Shown here: positions 1-7,712 of the stretch, piece after piece
Position numbering within the stretch: position 1 is the first letter of the stretch
Layout of the letters: every line of letters starts with the position of its first letter
Assembly (NCBI GenBank): GCA_963576725.1
Contig: OY755240.1
Span: 18,315,743-18,379,742, forward strand
Reading direction: 5' to 3'
Source: Azorinus chamasolen
Taxonomy: Eukaryota > Mollusca > Bivalvia > Cardiida > Solecurtidae
DNA length: 64,000 nt
Position numbers and translations under genes: made by a program
The notes under the pieces: model-generated
What the model was told of the DNA's origin: nothing
The model's database searches: none
Seen by the model: the letters and a program-made list of their open reading frames with translations, nothing else

Positions 1-156
1 GGTCTGCTCTGTTTGCTAGTGGAATTTGAAAGCTCTGTTTCTTTACTTTCTAAAATGGTTACAATGTTCCAGCTTCCATATTTTATAGTAACTATGTTGT
101 CCATGAATATTCAGTAGGTATAGAAATTTTGGAAAAAAAACGAACAGGGAAAGGGA
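1..156. mobile_element. Truncated TTAA-type palindromic MITE (right half)
   Basis: The window opens inside a short inverted-repeat element. The first bases (ggtctgctctgtttgctag) are the right arm of the shared palindromic core. They are followed by an arm closely matching 5690-5821 and 8150-8293, including 'ctgtttctttacttt' and 'ccatgaatattcagtaggta'. The end is cagggaaaggg followed by a decayed TTAA (ataag). The left half lies outside the window. It is a non-coding, non-autonomous element; family assignment rests on similarity to complete copies in this window. Confidence 0.7.
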
Positions 157-427
157 TAAGCATAGCTTCGGGCACACGCATTGGACGGATTCAACACTTA
201 AAAGTCCTCCAAGTAGACAATAAGCACTGAAAGGTAAAACTCATATTATCACACTCAGCTTATTAACTGTCCACTGACGCCATTTTCTGTGATGACTTCT
301 TTTGCTGTGCATGACAAGCTTGACAATAAACAGGTGCATTGAAGACAAGACCATTGTTTGAAGTCATCAACACATCCTCAAACTCAAAACATTTCTTAAA
401 AATTGCAGAATAGTTCGTACTGTTCTC

Positions 428-690
428 AAGAATATTCTCGAACATGATTATCTGGTTCCCAGCTTCTGCTTAAATGGCAGAATATTTAGTTCTGTACCAA
501 AGAATATTCCCAAACAGCATTATCTTGTTCCCAGCTTCTACCTAAATAGCAGAATATTCGTTCCTGTACTCAGAATATTCTCAAGCATATTTGGTTTGTT
601 CCCAGCCTTAAAATGGTAGAATATGTATTTGTTCCTGAACTGATGTTTCATTCCAAGCATGTTTCAATCCAAGCTTCTACCAGGTTTGAA
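428..690. repeat. 71-bp tandem repeat (about 3.5 units)
   Basis: The block 'agaatattctc...ttcccagcttct...aaatggcagaatatt' repeats with a 71-base period, with unit starts near 428, 499 and 570, then a degenerate partial unit. On the minus strand it lies just past the stop of the distal last exon, so it would be in its 3' UTR. The duplicated copy (about 1650-1830) has about two units, so copy number changed after duplication. No coding potential is evident. Confidence 0.7.
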
Positions 691-768
691 ACTAAGCAAA
701 AACAGTTTGAGAAGTATCTTTAGTTTTGTTTCTGGAAATGTGTTGGTGAAGTCTGGCACATGACTCCT

Positions 769-844
769 CTAGCTGTAGACATGCTGTACACAGGCTTGTA
801 GGGTGGACAGGGAAGAGCCCTTGTAGCCACCACCAAAATGGTTC
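769..844 (-). CDS. FN3K: FN3K-family kinase, distal terminal exon (canonical version)
   Basis: On the minus strand a pyrimidine-rich acceptor (ttttttgttacag, approximate) precedes G-AAC-CAT-TTT. The first G completes the Trp codon left split by the exon at 5940-6114. The exon encodes NHFGGGYKGSSLST, then LQACVQHVYS, then stop TAG (769-771), 24 residues in all. The join gives HYLNHW-NHFGGGYKGSS, which matches the conserved C-terminal end of fructosamine/ketosamine-3-kinases (family pattern HYLNHWNHFG.GY.GSSL). The family phosphorylates the sugar carbon of ketosamines on glycated proteins, which then break down (protein repair). No AATAAA is seen on the minus strand between this stop and position 1, so the polyadenylation site is unclear. 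A diverged duplicate lies at 1917-1992. Recognition is from family knowledge; splicing is inferred. Confidence 0.85.
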
Positions 845-925
845 CTGTAACAAAAAGGATGTTTGTTGCATGGCTAATCAGATCTGGCCAAAGGTTCTAA
901 AAGCTTAAGAGTTTGAGTATAACTT

Positions 926-995
926 CATTCTCAAGTATCTGATTGGTCTGATTTTGAGCTTGCTCAAAATCTGACTAATCAGATGCTTGAGAATG
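926..995. repeat. Inverted repeat, second palindromic family, copy 1
   Basis: The left arm cattctcaag..ctgattgg..gattttgagc is nearly the reverse complement of the right arm gctcaaaatc..ctaatcag..cttgagaatg, about 34 bases each with a two-base centre. Related inverted repeats occur at 2076-2145 (the duplicate) and 7713-7831. It is probably the core of a MITE of a family distinct from the TTAA elements. No transposase is present. Confidence 0.7.
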
Positions 996-1321
996 ACATC
1001 AGACTCAAGAAGAAAGGTTTATAATCTTGAGACTGTAGTAGAGGTGTACTGATCTATCGAAAGCTTTTATTTTTCAGTCAAACCCGTTCTTGTTCGTACT
1101 TATTAGAACTGCCATAGAGGGAGGATTCTAAAGAGTACGACCAAATCAGAGTTTGGCTGAGAAATATAGAAAATACAGTACCTAGATTTCCAAACCCTTT
1201 TCTCCATAAATACGTCTTTCTCTTTCTACGCTTTTGCAAATAGAGAACAACCATTTCAGATGGCTCCGATAAGAGCCATCTGATCAGGGTCTGCTCTGTT
1301 TGATGCCATTTCTGATATTAA

Positions 1322-1540
1322 CCCATTGGCTCCCAGTGGATTCTTCCATGCTTATATATTGGATTAGTTTATCTTTTATCTAAGGGATGTCTGGTCTAAA
1401 TTTTCATGTTTGTTTTGTTTTATATTGAATTTCCTATCAGTAAACAGTGTAAACTCTGATCAGACGGCGCATTATGAGGCGTCTGATCAGTCTACACTGT
1501 TTGCCTACATCCCATATATGGGATTGTGGGAGCAAATGGG
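1322..1540. mobile_element. TTAA-flanked palindromic MITE (219 bp), piggyBac-like
   Basis: TTAA at 1318-1321 and 1541-1544 flank an element with termini CCCATTggctccca and tgggagcaAATGGG. TTAA target duplication with CCC/GGG ends is the established hallmark of piggyBac elements. Inside, near the right end (1440-1503), is the shared palindromic core: aaacagtgta, ctctgatcagacg, then the mirror ending tacactgtttgcc. It has no coding capacity and sits exactly between the two copies of the segmental duplication. Confidence 0.75.
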
Positions 1541-1767
1541 TTAATTGACCCTTTGACAAGCTTGACAAGAAATACATGCATTGAAGACAAGACCATTGTT
1601 TGAAGTCATCAACACATTCTCAAACTCGAAAATCACAGAATAGTTCGTAGTATAAATATTTCTGGTTCCCAGCTTCTGCCAAAATAGCAGAATATTTGTT
1701 TCTGTACTCAAGAATATTTTCGATCATGTTTGGTTTGTTCCCAGCCTCTATCCAAAATGGTAGAATA

Positions 1768-1816
1768 TTTATTGGTTCCTGTACTGAAGACTGTTTCATC
1801 CCCAGCATGATTTATT
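1768..1816 (-). promoter_or_regulatory. Candidate polyadenylation signals after the proximal last exon
   Basis: tttatt at 1768-1773 and 1811-1816 reads AATAAA on the minus strand, about 100-150 bases beyond the stop of the terminal exon at 1917-1992. No such hexamer exists between the distal stop (769) and position 1. The hexamer is common by chance in AT-rich DNA, so this is suggestive only. Confidence 0.35.
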
Positions 1817-1916
1817 CGAAGTTTCTACCAGATTTGAAACTAAGCAAAAAAGGTTTGAGAAGTATCTTGAGTTTTGTGTCTGAAAATGTGTTGGTGAAGT
1901 CTGGCACATGGCTCCT

Positions 1917-1992
1917 CTAGCTGTAGACACGTTGTACACAGGCTTGTCGGGTGGACAGGGAAGAGCCCTTGTACTTGTCTCCATGATGGTTC
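1917..1992 (-). CDS. FN3K: FN3K-family kinase, proximal alternative terminal exon (diverged copy)
   Basis: Second copy of the last exon, nearer the penultimate exon. The acceptor is ttgttatag followed by G-AAC-CAT-CAT. It encodes NHHGDKYKGSSLST, then RQACVQRVYS, then TAG (1917-1919), with the same phase, length and stop position as 769-844. There are 11 base differences in the 76-base exon, seven of them clustered in codons 3-6. They change five of 24 residues: F to H, G to D, G to K, L to R and H to R. The family-typical Phe-Gly after Asn-His is lost, yet the frame and splice signal are intact. It could be an alternative last exon with its own AATAAA signals, or a decaying duplicate that has not yet acquired a stop. 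Sequence alone cannot decide. Confidence 0.65.
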
Positions 1993-2075
1993 CTATAACA
2001 AGATGGACGTACTGACGGTTTAGTGCATGGCTAATCAAATCTGGCCTGAGGTTCTAAAACTTAGGAGTATAACCT

Positions 2076-2145
2076 CATTCTCAGGTAACGGATTGGTCTG
2101 ATTTCAAGCTTGCTCACAATCTGACCAATCAGATGCTTGAGAATG
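2076..2145. repeat. Inverted repeat, second palindromic family, copy 2
   Basis: Counterpart of 926-995 in duplication copy 2: cattctcagg..ggattggtctg..aagct mirrored by gcttgagaatg, with more mismatches in the stem. It lies immediately upstream, in window coordinates, of the core-repeat element that begins at 2161. Confidence 0.65.
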
Positions 2146-2160
2146 ACATCAGATTAAAAA

Positions 2161-3080
2161 ACAAGAGGGCCATGATGGCCCTGATATTGCTGACCAGACA
2201 GTCAGAGGAGAAGATTTTCACTATAAATTATGTTTCTATTGAAAACTATTGAAAAAACACCCTTTGGGCTGGCCAATTTTGACCCCAGTAGCATGATTTA
2301 TGTAACTTTTGTACATGACTTAAACATAATGCTTTGTGTCAAATATGAAAGCTGAGAACCTTCCAATTTCAAAGGAGAAGATGTTCAAAGTTTTCATTAT
2401 ATGTTTCTATAGAAAACTGGCAACCCCTGGTGCGGAGCCAATTATGACCCCAGGAGCATAATTTAAATAACTTTTGTAGAGGACCTGAACATGAAGCTAT
2501 GTGAAATATGAAAGCTGAGAACCTTCCAGTTTCAGAGGAGAAGATATTCAAAGTTTTCATTATATGTTTCTAAAGAAAACTGGGGCAGGGCCAATTTTGA
2601 CCCAAGGGCCATAATTTATATAACTTTTGTACAGGACCTGAACATGATGCTATGTGCCAAATATGAAAGAATAGAACCTTCTAGTTTCAGGGGAAGACTT
2701 TCAAAGTTGTCACTATATGTGTCTATTGAAAATTGCCCACCCCTAGAGTGGGGCCAATTTTGACCCCAGGGGCATAATTTTTGTACAGGACCTGAACATG
2801 ATGCTATGTGCCAAACATGAAAGCTGAGAAACTTCTAGTTTAGGAGGAGAAGATTTTCAAAGTTTTCACTATATGTTTCTATGGAAAACAAGGCAGCCCT
2901 GGGGTTGGGCCAATTTTGACCCTAGGGACATAGTTTATATAACTTTTGTAGCATACAGGTGATGCTATGTGCCAAAGATGAAAGCTGAGAACCCTGTACA
3001 TTGAGATTTTTGAAGGTTCAAATTGTTGACGACGGAAGACACACACTGCACGACACACGCCGACGGACGACATACACCCA
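2161..3080. mobile_element. Core-repeat element (ACAAGAG class, pearl/Helentron-like)
   Basis: Starts ACAAGAG followed at once by a short hairpin (gggccatgatggccc). It carries five imperfect tandem units of about 155-165 bp. Each has a ttttcactatatgtttct-like stretch, ggccaattttgacccc, cataatttatataactt and gtgccaaatatgaaagctgag. It ends in a cgacgga/gacggacgac-type tail near 3055-3080. It is absent from the equivalent place in duplication copy 1, so it inserted or replaced sequence after that duplication. This layout (5' hairpin, core repeats, tetranucleotide-like tail) fits the bivalve pearl / Helentron-associated non-autonomous elements. There is no protein-coding frame. Ends are approximate. 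Confidence 0.65.
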
Positions 3081-3160
3081 AAGCTCTTATTTTTCAGTCA
3101 AACACTATCTTGTTTGTACTTATTAGAATTCTAATGAGTGCAACCAAATCAGAGTGCCTG

Positions 3161-3324
3161 AGAAATATAGAAAATATATAGAAATACAGAAAATATATAG
3201 AAATATAGAAAATATATAGAAATACAGAAAATAGATAGAAATACAGAAAAATATATAGAAATACAGAAAATATATAGAAATATAGAAAATATATAGAAAT
3301 ACAGAAAATATATAGAAAATAGAG
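3161..3324. repeat. AT-rich minisatellite, about 19-bp unit
   Basis: About eight to nine units of agaaaatatat-agaaatac/t with one-base variants. The homologous place in duplication copy 1 (about 1160-1182) has a single unit between the same flanks (gctgagaaatatag and gtacctagatttcc). Open frames of 64-78 residues here, rich in F, Y and I, simply translate the repeat. Confidence 0.85.
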
Positions 3325-3346
3325 TACCTAGATTTCCTAACACTTA

Positions 3347-3585
3347 ATATATTTTCCATAAATATGCCTTTCTGTGCCTTTGCAAACAGAGTAGACCCAG
3401 ATCAGATGGCTCCCTTAGGCGCCCTCTGATCAGGGTCTGCTCTGATTGCTTATAATATAGACATTATTCTACAGATTCTGTCTTGGCCAAATATTCCTAT
3501 GTTAATGTGCCACTATAAAATAGATTTATCTAATTAATATTCACGGTGCTATCATTACTTACATGAATATTTATAGAGTAAAGGG
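3347..3585. mobile_element. TTAA-type palindromic MITE, inverted orientation
   Basis: Core at 3382-3449: aaacagagtagaccc..gatcagatgg..ctctgatcagg..tgctctgattgc. The right arm (3450-3585) is the reverse-complement type of the long arm in 3695-3924, ending tatagagtaaagggctaa. The left arm starts near cttaatatattttcc. Terminal TTAA motifs are decayed. The same left half, ending in the core, is present at about 1190-1301 in duplication copy 1. Confidence 0.6.
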
Positions 3586-3694
3586 CTAAAGTAGAACAAT
3601 ATTATTGTGTGGTGAGGAATAAGTGGTGACCTTTGCAAAGAGGTTTGAACAAACTTATTATGCATATTGAAGCAGATGTCATTTCTTCTATTAA

Positions 3695-3924
3695 CTCTTT
3701 CCCTGTTCAATATTCTTGTAAGAAACAATGATATCATGAATATTTATTAGCTGAATTTTTAATTAGTGAATTTTTTACTCCGACAACTACTGTAGAATCA
3801 TATCTATATCATGCCATAAGCAAACGGAGCAGACCCTGATCAGACGGCTCCTATAGGAGCCGTCTGATCTGGGTCTACTCTGTTTGAAATGCGGGAAAAC
3901 ACATTTTAAATATGAGGGAAGGGG
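3695..3924. mobile_element. TTAA-flanked palindromic MITE (230 bp)
   Basis: TTAA at 3691-3694 and 3925-3928. Termini are ctctttccctgttc and gagggaagggg. The core at about 3820-3884 is a near-perfect palindrome: aaacggagcagaccctg, atcagacggctcc, ta, ggagccgtctgat, ctgggtctactctgttt. It is a piggyBac-like non-autonomous element by target site and CC ends, and non-coding. Confidence 0.75.
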
Positions 3925-3944
3925 TTAACTAACCATTTACTTAA

Positions 3945-4146
3945 CACTTTCAACCCTGAGTTTAAGAGTGAAATAGCCCACCTGTGTTAAACTATATAGT
4001 CCACTCATTATAAAGACTTAAATTTACTAGAGGTGATTGAATGACAAAAAGTGCAGACCCTGATCAGAAGGCTCCTCTAGGAGCCCTCTGATTTGGGTCT
4101 TCACTGTTTGCAAATGACAGGACATGTGTGTCCGTGGTTGAAAGTT
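3945..4146. mobile_element. TTAA-flanked MITE with different termini (202 bp)
   Basis: TTAA at 3941-3944 and 4147-4150. The terminal inverted repeat is cactttcaacc against ggttgaaagtt, unlike the CCCTTTCCCTG ends of its neighbours. Yet it carries the same internal palindrome (about 4051-4111: tgcagaccctgatcag, aggctcc, ggagcc, ctctgatttgggtct). Confidence 0.7.
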
Positions 4147-4177
4147 TTAATAAATAACAAGCAAATTCATAGAATTG

Positions 4178-5142
4178 ATATCCCCTGCCAAAAGTTTAAC
4201 CTTGTAAAACGGCAAACAATGGGGGGATGCATACCGAAACCTTAAATAGATATTTTGACCAACTTTATGAATATTGGGCCAAATTACTGCTTTCTACAGC
4301 AACTTTTTAATAATGGTGTACATGTTTTGATACTGAATGAACCACAGCAAGGGGAAATGCGCCTTATTGTATTAGAAAAAGTATAGACCCAGACCAGCTG
4401 ACGAGTCTCCGCTGCGGCATCTGATCCAGTCTACTACTTTTTGCATTAGTTGTACATGTAGTTTGGATACTGTTTATTCTGATATAGTGAATCATTACAT
4501 ATCCAGATAAGGTGTTGCTTTGGTGATGCTGTTGCTGATTTGTTTCTGAACTGTTTGAATCATGATAAGGCCCATTTTACCATTTTATATTATGATTTTT
4601 GTGTACCAAAGGGGAATAATTCCTAAAAGCAGCAGGCTGTCTGAAAAAGTTCTACATGGGAACAATGCCAATGCAGTAACAAATATTCATCTTGAGTTTC
4701 ACTGAATTTTGTCAATACTTTACAGAGATATGGCATTGAACTGAAAAAAATATGATTTTTGCATATCAAAGGGCAATAACTCCTAAATGTTGCAAGTAAT
4801 CTGGACAAGTAATACATGGGAACAATGGCCCAGTGATAACAAATAATCATGTGTAGTTTCATTGAATTCTGTCAAACCGTTACAGAGATATGGCATCGGA
4901 TGGAAAAAAATATGTGATTTTTGCATATAAATGGGCAATAATTACTAAATGCCGCAAGTGATCTGGGAAAATAATATATGGGAACCATGCCCCAGTGATA
5001 ACAAATATTCATGTCTAGTTCCATTGAATTTTGTCAATCCGTTGCACAGAATGGCATCAGACGGAAACCGGACGGAAAGACCGCCGGACAGAAGGCTAGA
5101 CTAACCCAAAACAATATCCCTCTGCCTTTGGCAGGGGATATT
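4178..5142. mobile_element. 965-bp element with terminal inverted repeats and three 175-bp core repeats
   Basis: The left end atatcccctgccaaaag is mirrored by the right end ctttggcaggggatatt. The right end also forms its own hairpin (aatatccctctgcc and ggcaggggatatt, 5113-5142). Three core units of about 175 bp occupy about 4590-5060, each with gggcaataa.t.ctaaa, catgggaaca..gcc, gtttcattgaatt.tgtca and cagagatatggcat. Then come a gacggaaaccggacgga tail and the terminal hairpin. No coding frame. It belongs with the core-repeat, GACGG-tailed class common in bivalves. A palindromic MITE core sits inside at 4373-4445. Confidence 0.7.
4373..4445. mobile_element. Palindromic core inserted in the 965-bp element
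   Basis: aaaaagtatagacccagaccag, then a GC-rich centre (ctccgctgcgg), then ctgatccagtctactacttttt form an imperfect palindrome. It is related to the MITE cores elsewhere, but here it has no TTAA ends. It is either a nested insertion or a core acquired by the host element. Confidence 0.5.
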
Positions 5143-5253
5143 AATACAAACCTGGTTCTACGGTTTCTTAAATGACAAAACAATTCCTTTAATGACTAAA
5201 AGAACGAAATTTATTGTAATGAGAAACAGTAAAGAAACAAACCTGTATCATAT

Positions 5254-5385
5254 AAGCAAACAGAGCAGACTCTGATCAGACAGTTCCTGCAGCTGTATAA
5301 TCTGTCAGACAGTTCCTGCAGCTGTATAATCTGATCAGACAGTTCCTGCAGCTGTATAATCTGTCAGAGGTTATTCTGCTTGGCC
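5254..5385. repeat. Palindromic MITE core with a triplicated 29/30-bp arm
   Basis: Starts as a standard core (aaacagagcagactctgatcagac), then the unit cagttcctgcagctgtataatctg occurs three times, starting at 5281, 5310 and 5340. It closes with a decayed right arm (ttattctgcttgg). This is probably a slipped or expanded arm of one MITE. Confidence 0.6.
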
Positions 5386-5395
5386 AGATTATTAA

Positions 5396-5612
5396 CCCTT
5401 TCCCTGTTCTATGTTTATTCACAATTTCAATACTTACTAAATATTCGTGGACAAAATAGTTATACTGAAACATGGAAGGTGGCACATTGTGGGTATTTTA
5501 GAAAGTATCAAATTCCATTAACAAACAGAGCACACTATACAAGCCGTCTGATCAGGATCTACTCTGTTTGCAAATGCGTGAAAAGGTATTTACATGTATA
5601 TGAGAGAAAGGG
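5396..5612. mobile_element. TTAA-flanked palindromic MITE (217 bp), reverse orientation
   Basis: TTAA at 5392-5395 and 5613-5616; ends ccctttccctgttc and gagagaaaggg. The left arm (5396-5515) is the reverse complement type of 5700-5821. The core at about 5518-5575 has lost part of its left half. Confidence 0.75.
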
Positions 5613-5616
5613 TTAA

Positions 5617-5821
5617 ATGTATTTGCAAACAGAATAGACCCAGATCAGACTGCTCCTAAAGGAGCCGTCTGATCAGTGTCTGTTCTGTTTGCTAGTGGTG
5701 TTTGCAATATCTGTTTCTTTACTTTCAAAAATGGCTACAATGTTTCATCTTCGATATTTCATTATAACTATTTTGACCATGAATATTCAGTAGGTATTGA
5801 AATTGTGAATCAGGGAAAGGG
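5617..5821. mobile_element. Palindromic MITE abutting its neighbour
   Basis: Core 5625-5695: aaacagaatagacccagatcag, ctgctcctaaaggagccg, then tctgatcagtgtctgttctgtttgc. The right arm ends cagggaaagg-g with TTAA at 5822-5825. Its left terminus is missing; it starts directly at the TTAA closing the previous element, so the pair may have arisen by insertion into, or recombination at, the shared TTAA. Confidence 0.65.
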
Positions 5822-5939
5822 TTAAGTAAAAGGCTAAAGACAAATCTTTACCTACCCTGAAGTTATAGAAGATTCTAAACATAACTCAAACAGGACAAGA
5901 TCTTTAATTTCCATGTAATATAACAGTTATAAAGCTTAC

Positions 5940-6114
5940 CAGTGATTTAGGTAGTGAAATGCCATATATAGATCTTTTCTCTTTTCAAATCCTGGAGCCT
6001 TTGGGATCACTGTATGGTAGGCAGCACTAAATTTGGAGCTGAACCCTCCAAACATGCAGCCAATGGCCAGATCAAACTCCGAATGACCATAGAACGAAGC
6101 CGGATCAAATATTA
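5940..6114 (-). CDS. FN3K: FN3K-family (fructosamine/ketosamine-3-kinase) penultimate exon
   Basis: A 175-base exon: acceptor tatttctatttcag at its upstream side (AG = 6115-6116) and donor GTAAGC just after 5940. It encodes (V)[18 protein letters not shown], then [18 protein letters not shown], then [21 protein letters not shown](W). The first and last codons are split; the Trp is completed by G of either downstream last exon. FN3K enzymes have a protein-kinase-like fold. The Asp in FDPA matches the metal-binding Asp that follows the catalytic HGDLW.GN motif, and YGH.E.DLA, PKAPGFE.R..LY and HYLNHW are family-typical blocks. The catalytic HGD motif would be in the preceding exon, which is not visible up to 10 kb. 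The gene therefore runs through, or is cut off by, the repeat-rich region and satellite to its upstream side. Recognition is confident; gene integrity is unknown. Confidence 0.9.
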
Positions 6115-6157
6115 CTGAAATAGAAATATACATTTAGCAGTCTAACACAGCCAATAT

Positions 6158-6270
6158 ATAGATAGATAGATTTATTTCGGTAAAAAGTGTACATCACATA
6201 GCAATACAGCAAAGAGCATTCAACAAAACGTCAAGAAATGCGCACTAATACCAAGGATAACAAAAAAAGG
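6158..6270 (-). mobile_element. Possible retroelement 3' tail with GATA/CTAT microsatellite
   Basis: On the minus strand, tgtacactttttaccgaaataaatc runs into a ctatctatctat tail at 6158-6170. A 3' end finishing in AATAAATC plus a short microsatellite tail is typical of non-LTR retroelement fragments in molluscs. No reverse-transcriptase frame is present, so only a short 3' fragment can be proposed. It lies in the intron just upstream of the FN3K exon. Confidence 0.35.
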
Positions 6271-6472
6271 GAAAAACAAATGTTTACCTTATTTCTATCA
6301 CGGTCTTTGATAATAGTGGCACAACAGAGAGAGTCAAAAAATGTTATCACAAATTTTAAAATTGATTATCATAGACATTGCTACTGAATCCACATAAATA
6401 TTAATACAGTAATTATACACCAAATATTTTTGATAACATGCTATATTCTTTCAAAGGAATGCCAACTTGGAA

Positions 6473-6545
6473 AAGCCAAAACGTGGCCCGATCAAATATC
6501 ACTGCAAACAGAAATATACATACAGCACTCAAACCCGGTGCATTA
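6473..6545 (-). pseudogene. Truncated duplicate of the FN3K penultimate exon start
   Basis: Minus strand: the intron end tgtatgtatatttctgtttgcag followed by tgatatttgatcgggccacgttttgg parallels the true acceptor and exon start (tgtatatttctatttcag, then taatatttgatccggcttcgttctatgg). In the exon's phase it would read IFDRATFW where the real exon reads IFDPASFY. The key Pro is lost and similarity stops after about eight codons. It is best read as a broken exon copy left by a local duplication. The acceptor (AG at 6502-6503) is still intact. Confidence 0.6.
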
Positions 6546-6594
6546 TTCAAAGTTAAAACCAATAGCATAGTGCATAAATCAGGTTATCACTTAA

Positions 6595-6834
6595 CCCTTC
6601 ATATAATAAATATTCATATAATAAATAATGACATTATGAATATTCATTAAATGATTGTTTTAATGGCATATATTAACACTGGAATGTTTGTCCATGGCAG
6701 AAACTGTAAAATCAGATCTATATCATTCCATGAGCAAACAGAGCAGACCCTGATCAGACAGCTCCTATAGGAGCTCTCTGATCTGGGTCCACTCTGTTTG
6801 CAAAGGTGTTTATATGAGACTAAAGGTAAAAGGG
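6595..6834. mobile_element. TTAA-type palindromic MITE (about 240 bp)
   Basis: TTAA at 6591-6594; left end cccttcatataataaatattc. The core at 6732-6803 is a near-perfect palindrome: gcaaacagagcagaccctgatcagac, agctcctataggagct, then ctctgatctgggtccactctgtttgc. The right end aaaaggg lacks an intact TTAA. The left arm aligns with 3695-3820 and with the host element at 7458-7961. Confidence 0.7.
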
Positions 6835-6867
6835 CACAACGTTCACAGATATGAGATGATAGCTTAA

Positions 6868-7075
6868 CCCATTCTAAGCCTCTGTAAAAGTCACTTTTTG
6901 AAACTACATGTATTGTGATAAATAGAGCATTTGCTCCTAAGGAGCAAATGCTCTATTTATCACAATAGTTCCATAACTGTACGATTCTAAAATTTTCCAT
7001 TTCTCTAGTTAATGCTCCTTTTCGGTAGATTTATTCAAAGAGGTTGGATCTAAAAATAGTCCATGAGGGAATGGG
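6868..7075. mobile_element. TTAA-flanked MITE with perfect central palindrome (208 bp)
   Basis: TTAA at 6864-6867 and 7076-7079; ends cccattc and gaatggg. It carries, instead of the usual core, the perfect palindrome at 6911-6967. It has the same target preference and CCC/GGG ends as the other TTAA elements. Confidence 0.75.
6911..6967. repeat. Perfect 57-bp palindrome
   Basis: Two 28-base arms (tattgtgataaatagagc..tttgctcct and its exact reverse complement) around a single A at 6939. No mismatch was found. It would form a very stable cruciform or RNA hairpin. Confidence 0.9.
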
Positions 7076-7110
7076 TTAATTACCCTACATATACAGACAG
7101 ACATATTTAG

Positions 7111-7182
7111 GTAAACAGTGTAGACCCAGATCAAACTGCTCCTGAAGGAACAGTCTAATCAGGATCTATACTTTATGCAACA
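7111..7182. mobile_element. Palindromic MITE core, solitary
   Basis: ggtaaacagtgtagacccagatc, aaactgctcctgaaggaacagt, then ctaatcaggatctatactttatgc. Same family as the other cores, with several arm mismatches. Outer termini are not clear; the stretch from 7183 to 7457 holds only what looks like fragments of other bivalve repeats and no gene. Confidence 0.55.
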
Positions 7183-7529
7183 TCATTAGTTTAATTGGTT
7201 GAAATGCATGATAGAGTTATGACCCCTTAGCAAATTCGGAACAACTGTGTCAAGTTTAATAGGGATAGCAACATCAAGGCTATGGCAAAACCTTTTAACT
7301 TTTACCAGAGTACATTCTGAAGAGTCTTAATAGTAGACGAAACTAGTCAACGATTCTCACCAGGTTCTTGCTTATATTGAGATTTGTCTAGCCACTTTTT
7401 CGTTTTACCGGTATGTCAAATTGCTCCACATAAGAGCAATTCAGTTCATAATCAGGGTTAAGCCTTTATCCTATAAATATTCATGTAAGAAATTATGACA
7501 TAATAAATATCATTAATAATTCGTTTTAA

Positions 7530-7665
7530 CCTTTAGCGTCTCATCAGGATCCAAACTGTTTGACACCCTGATTGCATTTTGCTAGAAAAATACATTATAG
7601 CTTGAATTTTGAAAATGCAGTTGGTGAAAACAATTACAAAAATAATTTGCTCAGCAGGCTAAAGG
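7530..7665. mobile_element. Nested TTAA-flanked MITE (136 bp)
   Basis: Flanked by TTAA at 7526-7529 and 7666-7669. The terminal inverted repeat is cctttagc against gctaaagg. It contains 'tcatcaggatccaaactgtttgac', a partial relative of the palindromic core. It is inserted in the older MITE at 7458-7961. Confidence 0.75.
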
Positions 7666-7712
7666 TTAAACACAGGTAGTTTGGCCATGACAGACACTTT
7701 AGAATCTGTATC

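Larger units (their letters stand above)
312..1301. repeat. Segmental duplication, copy 1 (carries the distal FN3K last exon)
   Basis: About 1 kb that recurs at 1554-3450. Matching blocks in the same order are: the tgacaagcttgacaa start, the 71-bp repeat zone, the FN3K terminal exon, the inverted repeat at 926-995, the segment from 'ttatttttcagtcaaac' through 'gtacctagatttcc', and half a palindromic MITE core. Copy 2 differs by a roughly 0.9-kb mobile element, an expanded minisatellite and fewer 71-bp units. The copies are separated only by the MITE at 1322-1540, so this looks like a local tandem duplication that later diverged by insertion. Confidence 0.8.
1554..3450. repeat. Segmental duplication, copy 2 (carries the proximal FN3K last exon)
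   Basis: Matches 312-1301 in order, but is longer because a core-repeat element occupies 2161-3080 and the minisatellite at 3161-3324 has expanded from about one unit. It contains the second FN3K terminal exon (1917-1992) and the inverted repeat at 2076-2145. Its right end reaches the palindromic core near 3382-3449, as copy 1's does at 1241-1301. Confidence 0.8.

Noticed and set aside
263..445. 60-residue minus-strand frame (FEFEDVLMTSNNGLVF..CQAC) with a counterpart near 1560-1640
   Set aside because: Downstream of the FN3K stop, no convincing splice sites, and the two DNA copies are too similar for frame conservation to mean anything. Probably 3' flank or UTR.
1796..2038. 80-residue minus-strand frame (..TRALPCPPDKPVYNV..) conserved in both duplication copies
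   Set aside because: It is the wrong frame of the FN3K last exon. The correct frame matches the family C-terminus, and the shared open frame follows from the near-identity of the copies.
3123..3359. Hydrophobic 64-78-residue frames rich in F, Y and I, resembling membrane proteins
   Set aside because: Direct translation of the 19-bp AT minisatellite.
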